Shown: piece by piece, positions 6,873 through 16,885 of the stretch
How the letters are laid out: every line of letters begins with the position of its first letter
Numbering within the stretch: position 1 is the first letter of the stretch
Source of the DNA: Chloroflexota bacterium
Lineage (GTDB): Bacteria > Chloroflexota > Anaerolineae > Caldilineales > Caldilineaceae
Length of the DNA: 29,791 nucleotides
Assembly: GCA_003577005.1 (NCBI GenBank)
Contig: QEUW01000041.1
Span: 1-29,791 of the forward strand
Reading direction: 5' to 3'
Made by a program: the position numbers and the translations under genes
Notes under the pieces: model-generated
Database searches by the model: none
Told to the model about the DNA's origin: nothing
The model's input: the letters and a program-made list of their open reading frames with translations, nothing else

Positions 6873-7835
6873 ATGCAACCACGTCGTATCCTTCTCGACA
6901 CCGACCCCGGTATCGATGACGCGCTGGCAATCCTGCTGGCGCTGGCCTCGCCGGAGGTACAGTTGGAGGCGATCACTGTGGCGCCGGGCAATTGCACCAC
7001 CGCCCAGGGCGTCGAGAATGCGCTGCGTGTGCTCGACCTGGCGGGCGCCAGCGACATTCCGGTGGCAGCCGGGGTGGAGACGCCCTTGATCCAGCCGCTG
7101 CTCACCGCGCCAGAGACGCATGGCGATACGGGTCTCGGCTACGCCAAACTGCCACCTACCAACCGCAAGCCTGCGTCCCAACACGCAGTAGACCTGCTCA
7201 TCGAGCGCATCCTGGCTGCACCCGGGGAGATCACGCTCGTGGCGGTGGCGCCGCTCACAAACCTGGCGCTGGCCGTTCGCCGCGAGCCACGCATTGTGCC
7301 CGCCGTGCGCGAGGTGATTGTCATGGGCGGCGCGCTGCGTCACCAGGGTAACAGCACGCCGCTGGCCGAGTTCAACACCCATGTCGATCCCCATGCGGCC
7401 CACATCGTCTATCACGCCGGTTGGCCGCTAACACTGGTTCCGCTCGATGTAACCTATCAGTGCATTCTAACTGCGACCGGTGTGGCGCGCCTGCTGGAAC
7501 AGGGGAGCGCCATTCCTCGCTTTGTCGCCGACGCCACCCGCTTTTACATGGAATACCACGACGAAGAACAGGGCATCGACGGCTGCGCCATCAACGACCC
7601 CCTGGCGCTGGCGCTTGTCTTCCAACCCGATCTGGTGGTCACACGGCCTCTCTATGTCACAGTCGATCTCCAGAGCGAGCTTTCCCTCGGCAAGACCGTG
7701 GCCGATTTTTATCGCGTCTGGCAGCGGCCACCCAATATGCAGGTGGCGCTCGAGATCGACGCCCACCGCTTTATCGATTTCTTCCTGGCGCGTCTGATCC
7801 AGTTGACTACCCTGTCGGAAAAGGATAGATCCTGA
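6873..7835 (+). CDS. Nucleoside hydrolase (IunH family)
   Basis: The 320-residue protein opens with LLDTDPGIDDALA (7-19), the calcium-binding aspartate cluster of inosine-uridine nucleoside hydrolases. It also carries FNTHVDPHAA and, near the C-terminus, a histidine-bearing loop followed by INDPLALAL, both family hallmarks. These enzymes split N-glycosidic bonds of nucleosides to ribose and free base, for purine or pyrimidine salvage. The length is normal. The ATG at 6873 is placed by homology; an upstream in-frame start at 6837 would add 12 unrelated residues, and there is no strong ribosome binding site for either. Substrate preference cannot be read from sequence. The gene is separated from the methyltransferase by a terminator. 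Confidence 0.93.
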   Translation: MQPRRILLDTDPGIDDALAILLALASPEVQLEAITVAPGNCTTAQGVENALRVLDLAGASDIPVAAGVETPLIQPLLTAPETHGDTGLGYAKLPPTNRKPASQHAVDLLIERILAAPGEITLVAVAPLTNLALAVRREPRIVPAVREVIVMGGALRHQGNSTPLAEFNTHVDPHAAHIVYHAGWPLTLVPLDVTYQCILTATGVARLLEQGSAIPRFVADATRFYMEYHDEEQGIDGCAINDPLALALVFQPDLVVTRPLYVTVDLQSELSLGKTVADFYRVWQRPPNMQVALEIDAHRFIDFFLARLIQLTTLSEKDRS

Positions 7836-7868
7836 TCCTGTTTACTGGCGGTTGTCAATCGTTGTGAT

Positions 7869-7898
7869 TTGCAAAACCTGCTCGCGGCCCAATATAAT
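7869..7898 (+). promoter_or_regulatory. Sigma-70-like promoter
   Basis: TTGCAA (7869-7874), an 18-nt spacer and TATAAT (7893-7898). It lies about 65 bp before the helical-repeat gene and is the likely promoter of the three-gene unit ending with the MFS transporter. Confidence 0.65.
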
Positions 7899-7965
7899 GG
7901 CCAGGGGCGGCTAGCGGCCGGTTGATCGGCTTGACGTTACACGTCGCCTGAATGAGAGTGTGTTT

Positions 7966-8916
7966 GTGCCCAAACCTGCTTCTCCTCACCTGCAATCCCT
8001 ACGCAACCTGGCCGGCCAGCCCGAGGAGCAGGCGCGCCTGGCGGTGACCTTGCTCGACCCCCGGCTGGGTAACGAGGTGGTCTTTGCCGCGCTCCAGGTT
8101 TTGCAACGAGACCCGCCTGCTGAAGCCCGCCCGGCGCTGCTCGAACTCTATGCGCACTATGAAAAACAGGGCCGCACGCGCGACCCTGCTGCCAATCTAC
8201 GGGCGTCCGTGCTCCGGGCGCTGCGCCCGTTGGTCTTGCCGGCGGATGTTCCGTTTCTCGCCCAGGCGGCGGCGACGTACGTCTTTCCGCCGCCCGCCTT
8301 CAAAGAGGAGGGCGCCGCGCTGCGCTCGGCAGCGCTCAATGCGCTCAACGAGGTGGATGAGACGCTGGCGCGCTACCATGCCATCCGCCTGCTGGCCAAT
8401 GAACACACCGACCCCATGTCGGGCGAACCGGCGTTGACCGCTGCCCGGCTGTTGGCTGCGCTGGGGGAGATCGCTCCGCTCTATTTCTACGTCATGCAGG
8501 ACGGCGCCCGTACCGTGCCCGAAGTGCTCTCTGCGTCGTTAAGCCACCTGACCACGCTGCCCGACTCGTTGATCCCCGCCTTGATCGAACGGTATGGCGA
8601 AAGCGAGCACGAGGTCGTCCTGGTTGGCCTGTTCGACCTGTTGGTCAACCACCGCAGCGGGCCACACGGGCTGGATTTCCTTGCCCTCTTCCTGCGCACA
8701 TCCAGCCGGCTCGATGCCTATCGCTATCTCGCCACGGTGTTGCTCACCAGCGGGCGCAAAGTGCTGGTCGAAGAACTGCTCGCCGCCACCCAGGCCGAGC
8801 AACGGCGCGACCAACTCGCGATTCTAGCAGACGTCTTGGCGCTCACGCCCGATGTGCCCGCTGTCGAACGGGTATTGGCGGACGTGCGCACCCGCATCGA
8901 AAAACGTGATGCGTAA
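7966..8916 (+). CDS. Helical-repeat (HEAT-like) hypothetical protein
   Basis: The product is about 316 residues from a GTG at 7966, preceded by GAGAG; a GTG at 7960 is an alternative. It is rich in Leu and Ala, with repeated helix pairs of about 35-40 residues, for example RPALLELYAHYE, ASVLRALRPLVLPADVPFLA, ALNALNEVDETLARYHAIRL and ALTAARLLAALGEIAPLYFY. This suggests an alpha-solenoid of HEAT type used for protein-protein contact. No catalytic motif, signal peptide or membrane span is visible. It is followed by menA after a 63-bp gap filled by a palindromic repeat. The last residues (EKRDA) and the stop codon come from that repeat. I cannot name a function. Confidence 0.75.
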   Translation: MPKPASPHLQSLRNLAGQPEEQARLAVTLLDPRLGNEVVFAALQVLQRDPPAEARPALLELYAHYEKQGRTRDPAANLRASVLRALRPLVLPADVPFLAQAAATYVFPPPAFKEEGAALRSAALNALNEVDETLARYHAIRLLANEHTDPMSGEPALTAARLLAALGEIAPLYFYVMQDGARTVPEVLSASLSHLTTLPDSLIPALIERYGESEHEVVLVGLFDLLVNHRSGPHGLDFLALFLRTSSRLDAYRYLATVLLTSGRKVLVEELLAATQAEQRRDQLAILADVLALTPDVPAVERVLADVRTRIEKRDA

Positions 8917-8963
8917 TGCGTAATGCGTTCTCCGTCAATTACACATTACGCATCACGTTTTTC
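8899..8963. repeat. Heptamer-type inverted repeat, 20-bp perfect arms
   Basis: GAAAAACGTGATGCGTAATG (8899-8918) is exactly reverse complementary to 8944-8963, with a 25-nt loop. Inside, GCGTAAT repeats in 7-nt steps (8911-8926). A further partial inverse copy, CTACGCATCAC, follows at 8967-8977. The left arm overlaps the 3' end of the helical-repeat gene and holds its stop codon. Confidence 0.85.
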
Positions 8964-8979
8964 GCGCTACGCATCACAT

Positions 8980-9882
8980 ATGACCACTTCAACTCTTGCT
9001 CGCCGCCGCGCCTGGCTGTTGGCGGCTCGTCCCAAAACCCTACCCGCCGCGGTGGGTCCGGTGCTGGTTGGTGCTGCGCTGGCCTATGCCGATGGCGTCC
9101 TGGCACTAGGGCCGGCGCTGGCGGCGTTGCTGGGTGCGCTGCTCTTGCAGGTTGGCAGCAACTTTGCCAATGACTATTTTGATTACTTTCGCGGGGCGGA
9201 CACCGCCGACCGACTGGGGCCACCACGGGTGACGGCCAGCGGTCTCATTGCGCCGGCTGCCATGCGGGTGGGCATGGCCGTCGTCTTTGGGGCGGCGGTG
9301 ATGTTGGGACTCTATTTGGTGGCAGTGGGGGGCTGGCCGGTCGTTGCCGTCGGGGTGGCGTCGATCCTGGCGGCGCTGGCCTACACAGGCGGCCCCTTCC
9401 CCTTTGGCTACTCCGGGTTGGGGGACCTCTTTGTCTTTCTCTTCTTCGGGTTGGTGGCCGTGTGCGGAACCTACTATGTGCAGGCGCTGACCCTCACTCC
9501 GACCGTGGTGCTGGCCGCGGTGGCGCCGGGGCTGCTGATCACAGCCATCCTGGTCGTCAACAACCTGCGCGATCTGGAGACCGACCGCCGCGCCCACAAG
9601 CGGACGCTGGCGGTCATCCTGGGGCGGAAAGCCACCCTGGCCGAATACGTGGGGCTGCTCATCGGCGCGTATCTAATACCGGCGCTGTTGTGGCTGGCGG
9701 CTGGCCGCTCCATCTGGGTGTTGCTGCCGGGGCTCACGGCGCCGCTGGCCGTCCGGCTGGCGCGTACACTGATAAAGGCCCAGGATGGCCCTACCTTCAA
9801 CGCCACCCTGGCCGGTACGGCGCGGTTGAGCCTGCTCTTCAGCCTGCTCCTAGCGCTGGGGTTGATTCTATCCATCTTTTAA
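8980..9882 (+). CDS. menA: 1,4-dihydroxy-2-naphthoate polyprenyltransferase MenA
   Basis: MenA joins a polyprenyl chain to dihydroxynaphthoate in the membrane, giving demethylmenaquinone. The 300-residue protein has RPKTLPAAVGPVLVG (17-31), the first Asp-rich prenyl-diphosphate motif NFANDYFDYFRGAD (61-74), TGGPFPFGYSGLGD (136-149) and the second motif NNLRDLETD (194-202). About eight hydrophobic segments follow the UbiA-family pattern. The frame is open from 8923, but the first 19 residues would come entirely from the palindromic repeat, so the ATG at 8980 is preferred; it lacks a good ribosome binding site. No other men genes are in view. The gene indicates menaquinone-based respiration. 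Confidence 0.93.
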   Translation: MTTSTLARRRAWLLAARPKTLPAAVGPVLVGAALAYADGVLALGPALAALLGALLLQVGSNFANDYFDYFRGADTADRLGPPRVTASGLIAPAAMRVGMAVVFGAAVMLGLYLVAVGGWPVVAVGVASILAALAYTGGPFPFGYSGLGDLFVFLFFGLVAVCGTYYVQALTLTPTVVLAAVAPGLLITAILVVNNLRDLETDRRAHKRTLAVILGRKATLAEYVGLLIGAYLIPALLWLAAGRSIWVLLPGLTAPLAVRLARTLIKAQDGPTFNATLAGTARLSLLFSLLLALGLILSIF

Positions 9883-9904
9883 GACCAACGAACGGTTACA
9901 GCTC

Positions 9905-11149
9905 ATGACAATTCAGAGCGTCAAGCCAGGACGGCGCCTGGCCTCTCTATCCGCGTTGATGACCGTCAGCGTCCTGACGCGTCTGTTGGTCAATACTGCC
10001 AACCAGCTCTTCTTTCCCTTTCTGGCCGTCATGGCCGCCGGGATGGGAACCGACGTGGTCGTCTTGGGCCGGTTGTTGGGGTTGCGCAGCTTGATGGGGA
10101 TCTTTGCACTCCTGTTCGATGGCCTGGCGGAGCGCTGGGGTTATCGCAGCGCCATGCGGGCCGAACTGCTCATTGGCGTTGCCGGCTTGGTGCTGGTGGG
10201 TGCCAGCGCTAACCTCTGGTCGGCCTTGCTGGGGATGTTGCTCATGGGGTTGGGCTTTTACAGCTTTGTGCCCACCTTGCGCGCCTATTTGAGCTTTCAG
10301 ATCCCCTATGCCCACCGGGCGCGCGGATTCGGCATTCTCGAATACTCTTGGGCGCTTTCCGGCATCGTCGGGCTGTATGCGATGGGCAGGCTCATCGACT
10401 GGGTGGGCTGGCGGGCGCCCTTTTTTGTGTTGGCGGCAGGTCTGATAGTGGCGTGGTTCGTCTTCGGGAACCTGCCGCCCACCGAGCGCTCCGCCACTGT
10501 GAGACCGGCAGCGCCGGTGTTGGGAGTGGCTCAGCGAGTCCACCAGTTCTTCACCTTTGCCTCGAATCGCAGATCAGCCTGGGGCGCTATTTTCGCTGGC
10601 GCTCTTGTCAATTTTGGCGTGCTACATATCTTCACCGTGTATGGCGTCTGGTTAGCTGACGGCTATGGTCTGCAAGCCGGACAGTTAGGGACGGTGGCGC
10701 TTGTCTTTGGCGGCGTCGACCTGTGTGGGAGCGTCCTGGTCAGCCTGGTCGCCGACCGGCTGGGAAAGCGACGGAGCGTCTTGTTTGGGCTGGCGGGCTG
10801 TCTGGCGCTTTTCATTCTCCTGCCGGTATTGGACCGCAGCCTGGTGTGGGTCGTCGCCGCGCTGGCGTTGAGCCGCTTCTTTTTTGAGTTTGGCACCGTG
10901 AGCCATATGTCGCTGGTGAGCGAGCAAGTGCCGAGCCAGCGGGGTAAGGTCGTAACACTCTCTTTTGCAACGGGTGTGGTCGGTGGCGCGCTTTCGGGTT
11001 TTACGGGTCCGCTGGCCTATGCCGAGTATGGGGTGGCCGGGCTGGCGCCGGTAGGCGCCGTCGCCGTTGCGCTCGGTTATCTCCTCATTTGGGGCTGGGT
11101 GAAGGAGCCGCTTGATGAGCACAGAGCCTCATTCACAATTGTCAATTGA
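9905..11149 (+). CDS. Major facilitator superfamily transporter
   Basis: The 414-residue protein has about 12 hydrophobic segments and the MFS cytoplasmic-loop signature between helices 2 and 3 (FDGLAERWGYRSAM, about 65-78). A related loop, VADRLGKRRSVL, lies after the central loop in the second half. There are two six-helix halves separated by a hydrophilic linker near 185-210. It is 22 bp downstream of menA and probably co-transcribed. MFS proteins of this type are secondary transporters, often drug or metabolite exporters, but the substrate cannot be read. The last codons and stop (FTIVN) lie inside a CAATTG heptamer palindrome. Confidence 0.9.
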   Translation: MTIQSVKPGRRLASLSALMTVSVLTRLLVNTANQLFFPFLAVMAAGMGTDVVVLGRLLGLRSLMGIFALLFDGLAERWGYRSAMRAELLIGVAGLVLVGASANLWSALLGMLLMGLGFYSFVPTLRAYLSFQIPYAHRARGFGILEYSWALSGIVGLYAMGRLIDWVGWRAPFFVLAAGLIVAWFVFGNLPPTERSATVRPAAPVLGVAQRVHQFFTFASNRRSAWGAIFAGALVNFGVLHIFTVYGVWLADGYGLQAGQLGTVALVFGGVDLCGSVLVSLVADRLGKRRSVLFGLAGCLALFILLPVLDRSLVWVVAALALSRFFFEFGTVSHMSLVSEQVPSQRGKVVTLSFATGVVGGALSGFTGPLAYAEYGVAGLAPVGAVAVALGYLLIWGWVKEPLDEHRASFTIVN

Positions 11150-11167
11150 CAATTGGCAATTGTGAAT
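11131..11167. terminator. Bidirectional palindrome of CAATTG heptamers
   Basis: ATTCACAATTGTCAATTG (11131-11148) pairs with 11150-11167 with one G/T-type mismatch. The core is CAATTGN repeated four times in 7-nt steps. It spans the MFS stop codon and lies 20 bp from the end of the convergent SH3-protein gene, so it could end both transcripts. There is no T-tract. Confidence 0.7.
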
Positions 11168-11186
11168 GGGTGTCTAACGCCAGCAT

Positions 11187-12806
11187 CTAGGGAGCGAACG
11201 CCTCGATGCGATCGCTGGCGCTCACGAGCCGGGCGGTGCCCTGTGTGATCTCGACAAAGGCTTCGTCAAAGCGCGCGGGTTCGCCCTGGTCCACCCCTTG
11301 GGCAAGCAGGGTGGCCGCGGCGTCGAAGGCGTCGGCTGCGGCGGTCAGGTCGTCGTGGATACCCTGAAGCTGGGTTGTCGGCTGAAGCGTCCGCACACGG
11401 GCGTCGGCGGCGCGCAGCAGGGCGATCACCGTTGTCATCGATTGCATCCATTGCGGGTCCTGCAGCAGCGCTTCGTTCTGGCCCGCTTGTGTAATCAGCC
11501 GGTCGATTTCATCCAGCGCCCGGTTGTAGCGGGCGACCACCTCGGTGGCGTCCACCAGATAGAGGTTGTCGCGCACGCCCAACACGATGGGTGCAGTGGT
11601 TGTCACCGTGGCCGGAGCGGTGACAGGCACCGTCTCTGTCACCGGTGCGGGCGCTGTCACCGGCGCAGCCGGAGGCGGCGCGTTGGGGTCGAAGACCGGC
11701 ACATCGACGATATTGGGCGGGTTGGCGACCAGGAAGGATGCAACCCAGCCCCCATTGTCGAGCAGGAACCAGTCGCCGGCCTCGTTGCGCGCCACGATGT
11801 TGATGGCCTGTCCGGTCACCGTGCCGCCGATGATGGGGAAGGTGGTGCCGGGGCCGCTGCGCAAGTTGGCGTCGACCGTCACCGTTGGGGGCACGGGCGC
11901 CGGCACGGGCGTGGGCGTGGGCAGCGGAATCACCGCCGGCGCCTCGGGCGTGGGCGCCACCGTCTCGGCGATCACTGTACTGGCCAGCGCGGTGGCAGTC
12001 GCCTGGACGCTGGCAATCAGCGGCTCGTTGGCGATAGGTGGGTTGGCCGGTGCATTTTCGACCAGCGCCACGGCGATCCATGCCCCATTGGTGAGTAGAT
12101 ACCAGGCGCCATCGGCGCTGACACCCGCTACGGTCACCGACTGGCCGGGTGCGGCCTGACCCACAACCGCAAATTCAACGCTGGGGCCGGCGCGCAGGTT
12201 AGATGTGATAATCACCGTGCTGGTCAAGGGTGGGATGACTGCGCTGGGCGGCTCGGTTTCTGTCACAACAACAGTGGGTGTTAGCGTCTCTGTAGCTGTC
12301 GGGGTGGGTGTCGGCTCTTCGGGTGTAGGCGTGTCGGTTTCGGTTGGGGTCATCGTTGGCGTCGGTGTGGCGGCAACATCGGTCAACGGCTCAAGCGAGG
12401 TGACGACGAGCGTTGCCGACGGGACCGCACCTAATGAGAGCGAGACCGGCACGGTTAAGGTCAGCCCGTTGGAGAAGGTGAGCGTAATCGACGAGGCAAC
12501 TGTCGAAGTCAACGTCTGAGTCACCACAAAGTTGAAGTCGAAGCTGAGCGTCACCGGGACCGTGGCGGAGAGTTCGGTCGTGGCGGTTTCGACGGCGCTG
12601 AGGCCGAGGGCCAGCGTCAGCGGCACCTGTTGGCGGAGCACCACGGCGAGGGGCGGGTCAAGTGGTTCGGGCTCGGCGGGCGTTGAACGGGTATCGCGGA
12701 TCAGTTGCGCCGTCGGGGCGGCGTCCACGCGCATTTGGAGCGCAACTATCGCCACAAAAAGAGGCAAAGCGATCATGCCAAAGAGGATCAAGAATCGGCG
12801 GTTCAT
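11187..12806 (-). CDS. Secreted protein with two bacterial SH3 domains and Pro/Thr linker
   Basis: AAGGAG 9 nt upstream sets the ATG at 12806, giving 539 residues. A signal peptide or membrane anchor (about 5-25, ILFGMIALPLFVAIVALQM) leads an extracellular chain. A Val/Thr/Ser-rich beta-like region comes first, then a TPTPT linker with many Glu residues. Two SH3b domains follow, each with the typical NLRAGPS or NLRSGPG turn: one about 190-255, starting VIITSNLRAGPS, and one about 305-370, starting VTVDANLRSGPG. A second Pro/Val linker leads to a helical C-terminal domain (about 425-539). SH3b domains usually bind cell-wall or surface polymers. There is no enzymatic domain, so a structural or envelope-binding role is the most that can be inferred. 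Confidence 0.85.
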   Translation of the reverse strand: MNRRFLILFGMIALPLFVAIVALQMRVDAAPTAQLIRDTRSTPAEPEPLDPPLAVVLRQQVPLTLALGLSAVETATTELSATVPVTLSFDFNFVVTQTLTSTVASSITLTFSNGLTLTVPVSLSLGAVPSATLVVTSLEPLTDVAATPTPTMTPTETDTPTPEEPTPTPTATETLTPTVVVTETEPPSAVIPPLTSTVIITSNLRAGPSVEFAVVGQAAPGQSVTVAGVSADGAWYLLTNGAWIAVALVENAPANPPIANEPLIASVQATATALASTVIAETVAPTPEAPAVIPLPTPTPVPAPVPPTVTVDANLRSGPGTTFPIIGGTVTGQAINIVARNEAGDWFLLDNGGWVASFLVANPPNIVDVPVFDPNAPPPAAPVTAPAPVTETVPVTAPATVTTTAPIVLGVRDNLYLVDATEVVARYNRALDEIDRLITQAGQNEALLQDPQWMQSMTTVIALLRAADARVRTLQPTTQLQGIHDDLTAAADAFDAAATLLAQGVDQGEPARFDEAFVEITQGTARLVSASDRIEAFAP

Positions 12807-12929
12807 AGGTTGTTGCTCCTTCTGCGCTGGGTGGAGGAACAATTCTGGATGATGTTCCTATAGTTTAGCTGAAGTGGGGAAAAAAGACAACGCCCAGGTT
12901 AGAGTGGATGCATCCTCGTGGACCAACTG

Positions 12930-12959
12930 TTGGATGAAGCGGCGGGCGCGTGCTACACT
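12930..12959 (+). promoter_or_regulatory. Candidate promoter for ettA
   Basis: TTGGAT (12930-12935), an 18-nt spacer and TACACT (12954-12959) with an extended TGC before the -10. It lies about 45 bp before the ettA start. Confidence 0.5.
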
Positions 12960-13004
12960 GTAGATTGCGCGTGAAACTATAGCAAGACAAATGGATCTGA
13001 ATCA

Positions 13005-14684
<1,680 letters not shown>

Positions 14685-14707
14685 GGGAGAGATTCCGCGG
14701 CTGAACA

Positions 14708-14748
14708 AAAAATAGAGGAGGGAGCTCCATTACCCCTCCTCTATTTTT
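14708..14748. terminator. Strong bidirectional intrinsic terminator
   Basis: AAAAATAGAGGAGGG (14708-14722) pairs perfectly with 14734-14748 across an 11-nt loop. The A-tract and T-tract on the two sides give a U-tract in either direction, ending ettA and the convergent DUF4397 gene. Confidence 0.92.
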
Positions 14749-14773
14749 GTGGGCGCAGCAGATACGTGACATG

Positions 14774-16387
14774 CTACCGTTGAATCAACGGCAAGAAGAG
14801 TTGGCTGGCAGCGCCAGGCCCCTGTAGGTCACCGTCGTCCGGCTGGAGCAGATCCTGATCGATGTCGTTGGCTGGTGCATAGTAGTTGGCATCGTCGGCA
14901 TCCTCATAGGGGTCAGGGACGACGAACATGCCCGCCAGATAGACTTCCTCACTGCGTGGGGTAGCTGCCGCAGATGTCACATTGTCGAGATTGCCGAAGC
15001 GGAGATAGGTGATCGTAGCCGGCTCCGCCGTGAAGGTGTAGCAAGGCCGGTTGTCAAAGTTGGGATTGAGACGGCCCGGTTGCGTGTTGATCCAGCCCTC
15101 GATCTGCGTCTCGCAGACGGTGTAACGGCCTGGCGCAAGGAAGCGGAAGTTGTTCTTGCCAAAGATATTGGTCGTGCCGCTCGCCAACATATTGCCCTGC
15201 TCGTCGTAGAGCGTCATCACCCAGCCCGGCAGTCTCTGTTCGCCGCGATCGAGTTGGCTGTTATCATTGGCGTCGTAGTATTTGCGGACGCGCAGGGCGC
15301 TGTCGCGCTGGTTGAAGAAGGTGCAGGTGATCTCATCGTCCAGATTGGCGTTGATCGTCACGAAGGCGCCCGCCACGTTGGGGGTCGTGTTTCCCCCCTC
15401 GCAGGTGATGTCCCGCAGGATCCAACGGTACGGTACCACCTCACCCACGTTGTAGGTCCCCGGGTCCACGCGGAAGGATTTGCGCTTGCGGACTTTGTCG
15501 TTGTCGTTAGGGCGGGGGTCGTCGAGCTTGAAATCACCCAGATCGCCACCAAAGATAAAGTTGCGCCGTGACTTTGGCTCAGCCTCGACGACGATGGTGA
15601 TGCGCGGCCGCTCACCTGGCCCTGGTGTCAATGTGTAGCCGGTGGTGCTGGCAATCTGAAGCGGCTGGTTGGCGATATCGCCAATTGCGTACAGCTCGAC
15701 GATCTCCCCGTTGCTCAGGCGGATCGAGGGCAGATCGAGCGCCACGTCCTGGCAATCGGTGCCAACGAGCGCAATCTTTAGATCGTAGTCACCGGCAGCC
15801 AGATTCAGGTATTCTGTCACGCCCTTATACGGAAGATCGTCCACCAGGACCGAATTGTCTTCGGTGCAGATATCTACCCGGGTCTCGTCAATGTTGGCGG
15901 CAAAGGGGGCCAGGTGAGCGATGCGTACGTTGGCCCCTTGGGCGGGGGCCTCGCGGCTGTCAACCAGGGTGAAGAGTTCCAGCGGCTGGTTGGCGCCATC
16001 CCCAATCGCGGCCAGCGTATAGCGCACCCCTTCGCTCAAGGTGACCGTGTCGCTAATGGCAACCGTTTCGGTCGGCGCGTCTGCGGGCGACACCGTAACG
16101 CTGTAGGTGCCGGCCGCCAGAATGACATCGCTGATGATGTCGCCAAACTGGAAGCCGGTTAGCGTCTCCTGTTGGTCAATATGCACTGCTACCTCAGTTG
16201 CCTCCGTCGTAGCGGCGAAAGGGGCGAAATGAGCAACTGTGAGCGAGGCGTTGCCAGGGGGAATGGTGTCGTTTTGGCGAAAGTCGAGCGGCTCTTGGCT
16301 ACCCGCATACACCGCTGCCGGCAGAAACACGAGCACGCCAAAGAGCCAGATAAGCCCACTGCGAATCGTCCTTGATCTTGTAGGCAT
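14774..16387 (-). CDS. Secreted protein with two DUF4397 domains and SdrD-B/prealbumin-like domains
   Basis: AAAGGA 6 nt before the ATG at 16387 sets the start, giving 537 residues. The frame upstream to 16408 overlaps the ribosome binding site. A signal peptide (about 10-30, LIWLFGVLVFLPAAVYA) is followed by two DUF4397 repeats (about 46-142 and 152-248). Each starts with an xxAHLAPFAA-type strand and contains IGDxANQPL. A charged middle segment follows, with a NFIFGGDLGDFKL stretch, a pair of cysteine-containing strands and a domain near 375-460 with YYDANDNSQLDRGEQRLPGW and GRYTVCE, typical of SdrD-B or prealbumin-like stalk folds. The chain ends in FLPLIQR, a tail type I associate with exported Chloroflexota proteins. 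It is probably a cell-surface or matrix protein. Confidence 0.88.
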   Translation of the reverse strand: MPTRSRTIRSGLIWLFGVLVFLPAAVYAGSQEPLDFRQNDTIPPGNASLTVAHFAPFAATTEATEVAVHIDQQETLTGFQFGDIISDVILAAGTYSVTVSPADAPTETVAISDTVTLSEGVRYTLAAIGDGANQPLELFTLVDSREAPAQGANVRIAHLAPFAANIDETRVDICTEDNSVLVDDLPYKGVTEYLNLAAGDYDLKIALVGTDCQDVALDLPSIRLSNGEIVELYAIGDIANQPLQIASTTGYTLTPGPGERPRITIVVEAEPKSRRNFIFGGDLGDFKLDDPRPNDNDKVRKRKSFRVDPGTYNVGEVVPYRWILRDITCEGGNTTPNVAGAFVTINANLDDEITCTFFNQRDSALRVRKYYDANDNSQLDRGEQRLPGWVMTLYDEQGNMLASGTTNIFGKNNFRFLAPGRYTVCETQIEGWINTQPGRLNPNFDNRPCYTFTAEPATITYLRFGNLDNVTSAAATPRSEEVYLAGMFVVPDPYEDADDANYYAPANDIDQDLLQPDDGDLQGPGAASQLFLPLIQR

Positions 16388-16885
16388 ACATGTTCCTTTC
16401 ATTGACAAAGCACCTCTCTGCGCCTTGATCCGTCACTGCTTGAACATTTGGCGCCGAGCAACATACCTGTCCGTGGCACAACTACACGGACAGCGTTGCA
16501 ACGAGGCGTATGTGACTATCCACTGCGCCCGCAAAGTGGCTAGTGCAGCAGCTACTTTGCGTGTCCGTACTTTGCAACAGACTTTTGTATGCGAATGTAG
16601 TGAGGTTTACGCTGAGTCGCGTCTAGTACTGAAGATGTACCCAAAAGAAGAGGCTGCGGGAAAGCTCTACATTTTGAACTGGGGCACCCATTGAAAAAGA
16701 AAGAAAGATGCGTACCTTATGAATACGTACACCTGATTTTTACGTTTTGGTTCTCAGTTACTCTTAATTCTCGGCGTATTCAAATGTATCGTCCTAAAAA
16801 ATCGGAGAGACAGTTGCCCTGGGTACGACTTTTGCTAAATTTTGTTGCGTTGGCTGCAGATTGCGGTGCGGGACCCAAACGGAGT
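16388..16885. other. Long AT-richer intergenic region with two hairpins
   Basis: No ORF here has homology or a ribosome binding site worth reporting. It holds a perfect 9-bp stem (CTGTCCGTG 16467-16475, CACGGACAG 16485-16493) and an 11-bp stem with one mismatch (16531-16541 against 16550-16560). Both are in the leader of the minus-strand DUF4397 gene. The part from about 16690 to 16860 is clearly AT-richer than its neighbours. Confidence 0.6.
16467..16493. promoter_or_regulatory. Perfect 9-bp dyad upstream of the DUF4397 gene
   Basis: CTGTCCGTG and CACGGACAG are exact reverse complements separated by 9 nt, 80 bp before the start codon. The geometry suits a regulator binding site or an RNA hairpin in a 5' leader. 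Confidence 0.4.

Noticed and set aside
11298..12098. Plus-strand ORF of 266 codons
   Set aside because: Antisense to the SH3-domain protein; composition dominated by Gly, Arg and His, typical of a shadow frame in GC-rich DNA.
16239..16694. Plus-strand ORF of 151 codons across the intergenic region
   Set aside because: It overlaps the start of the DUF4397 gene, has no ribosome binding site and no recognisable similarity.
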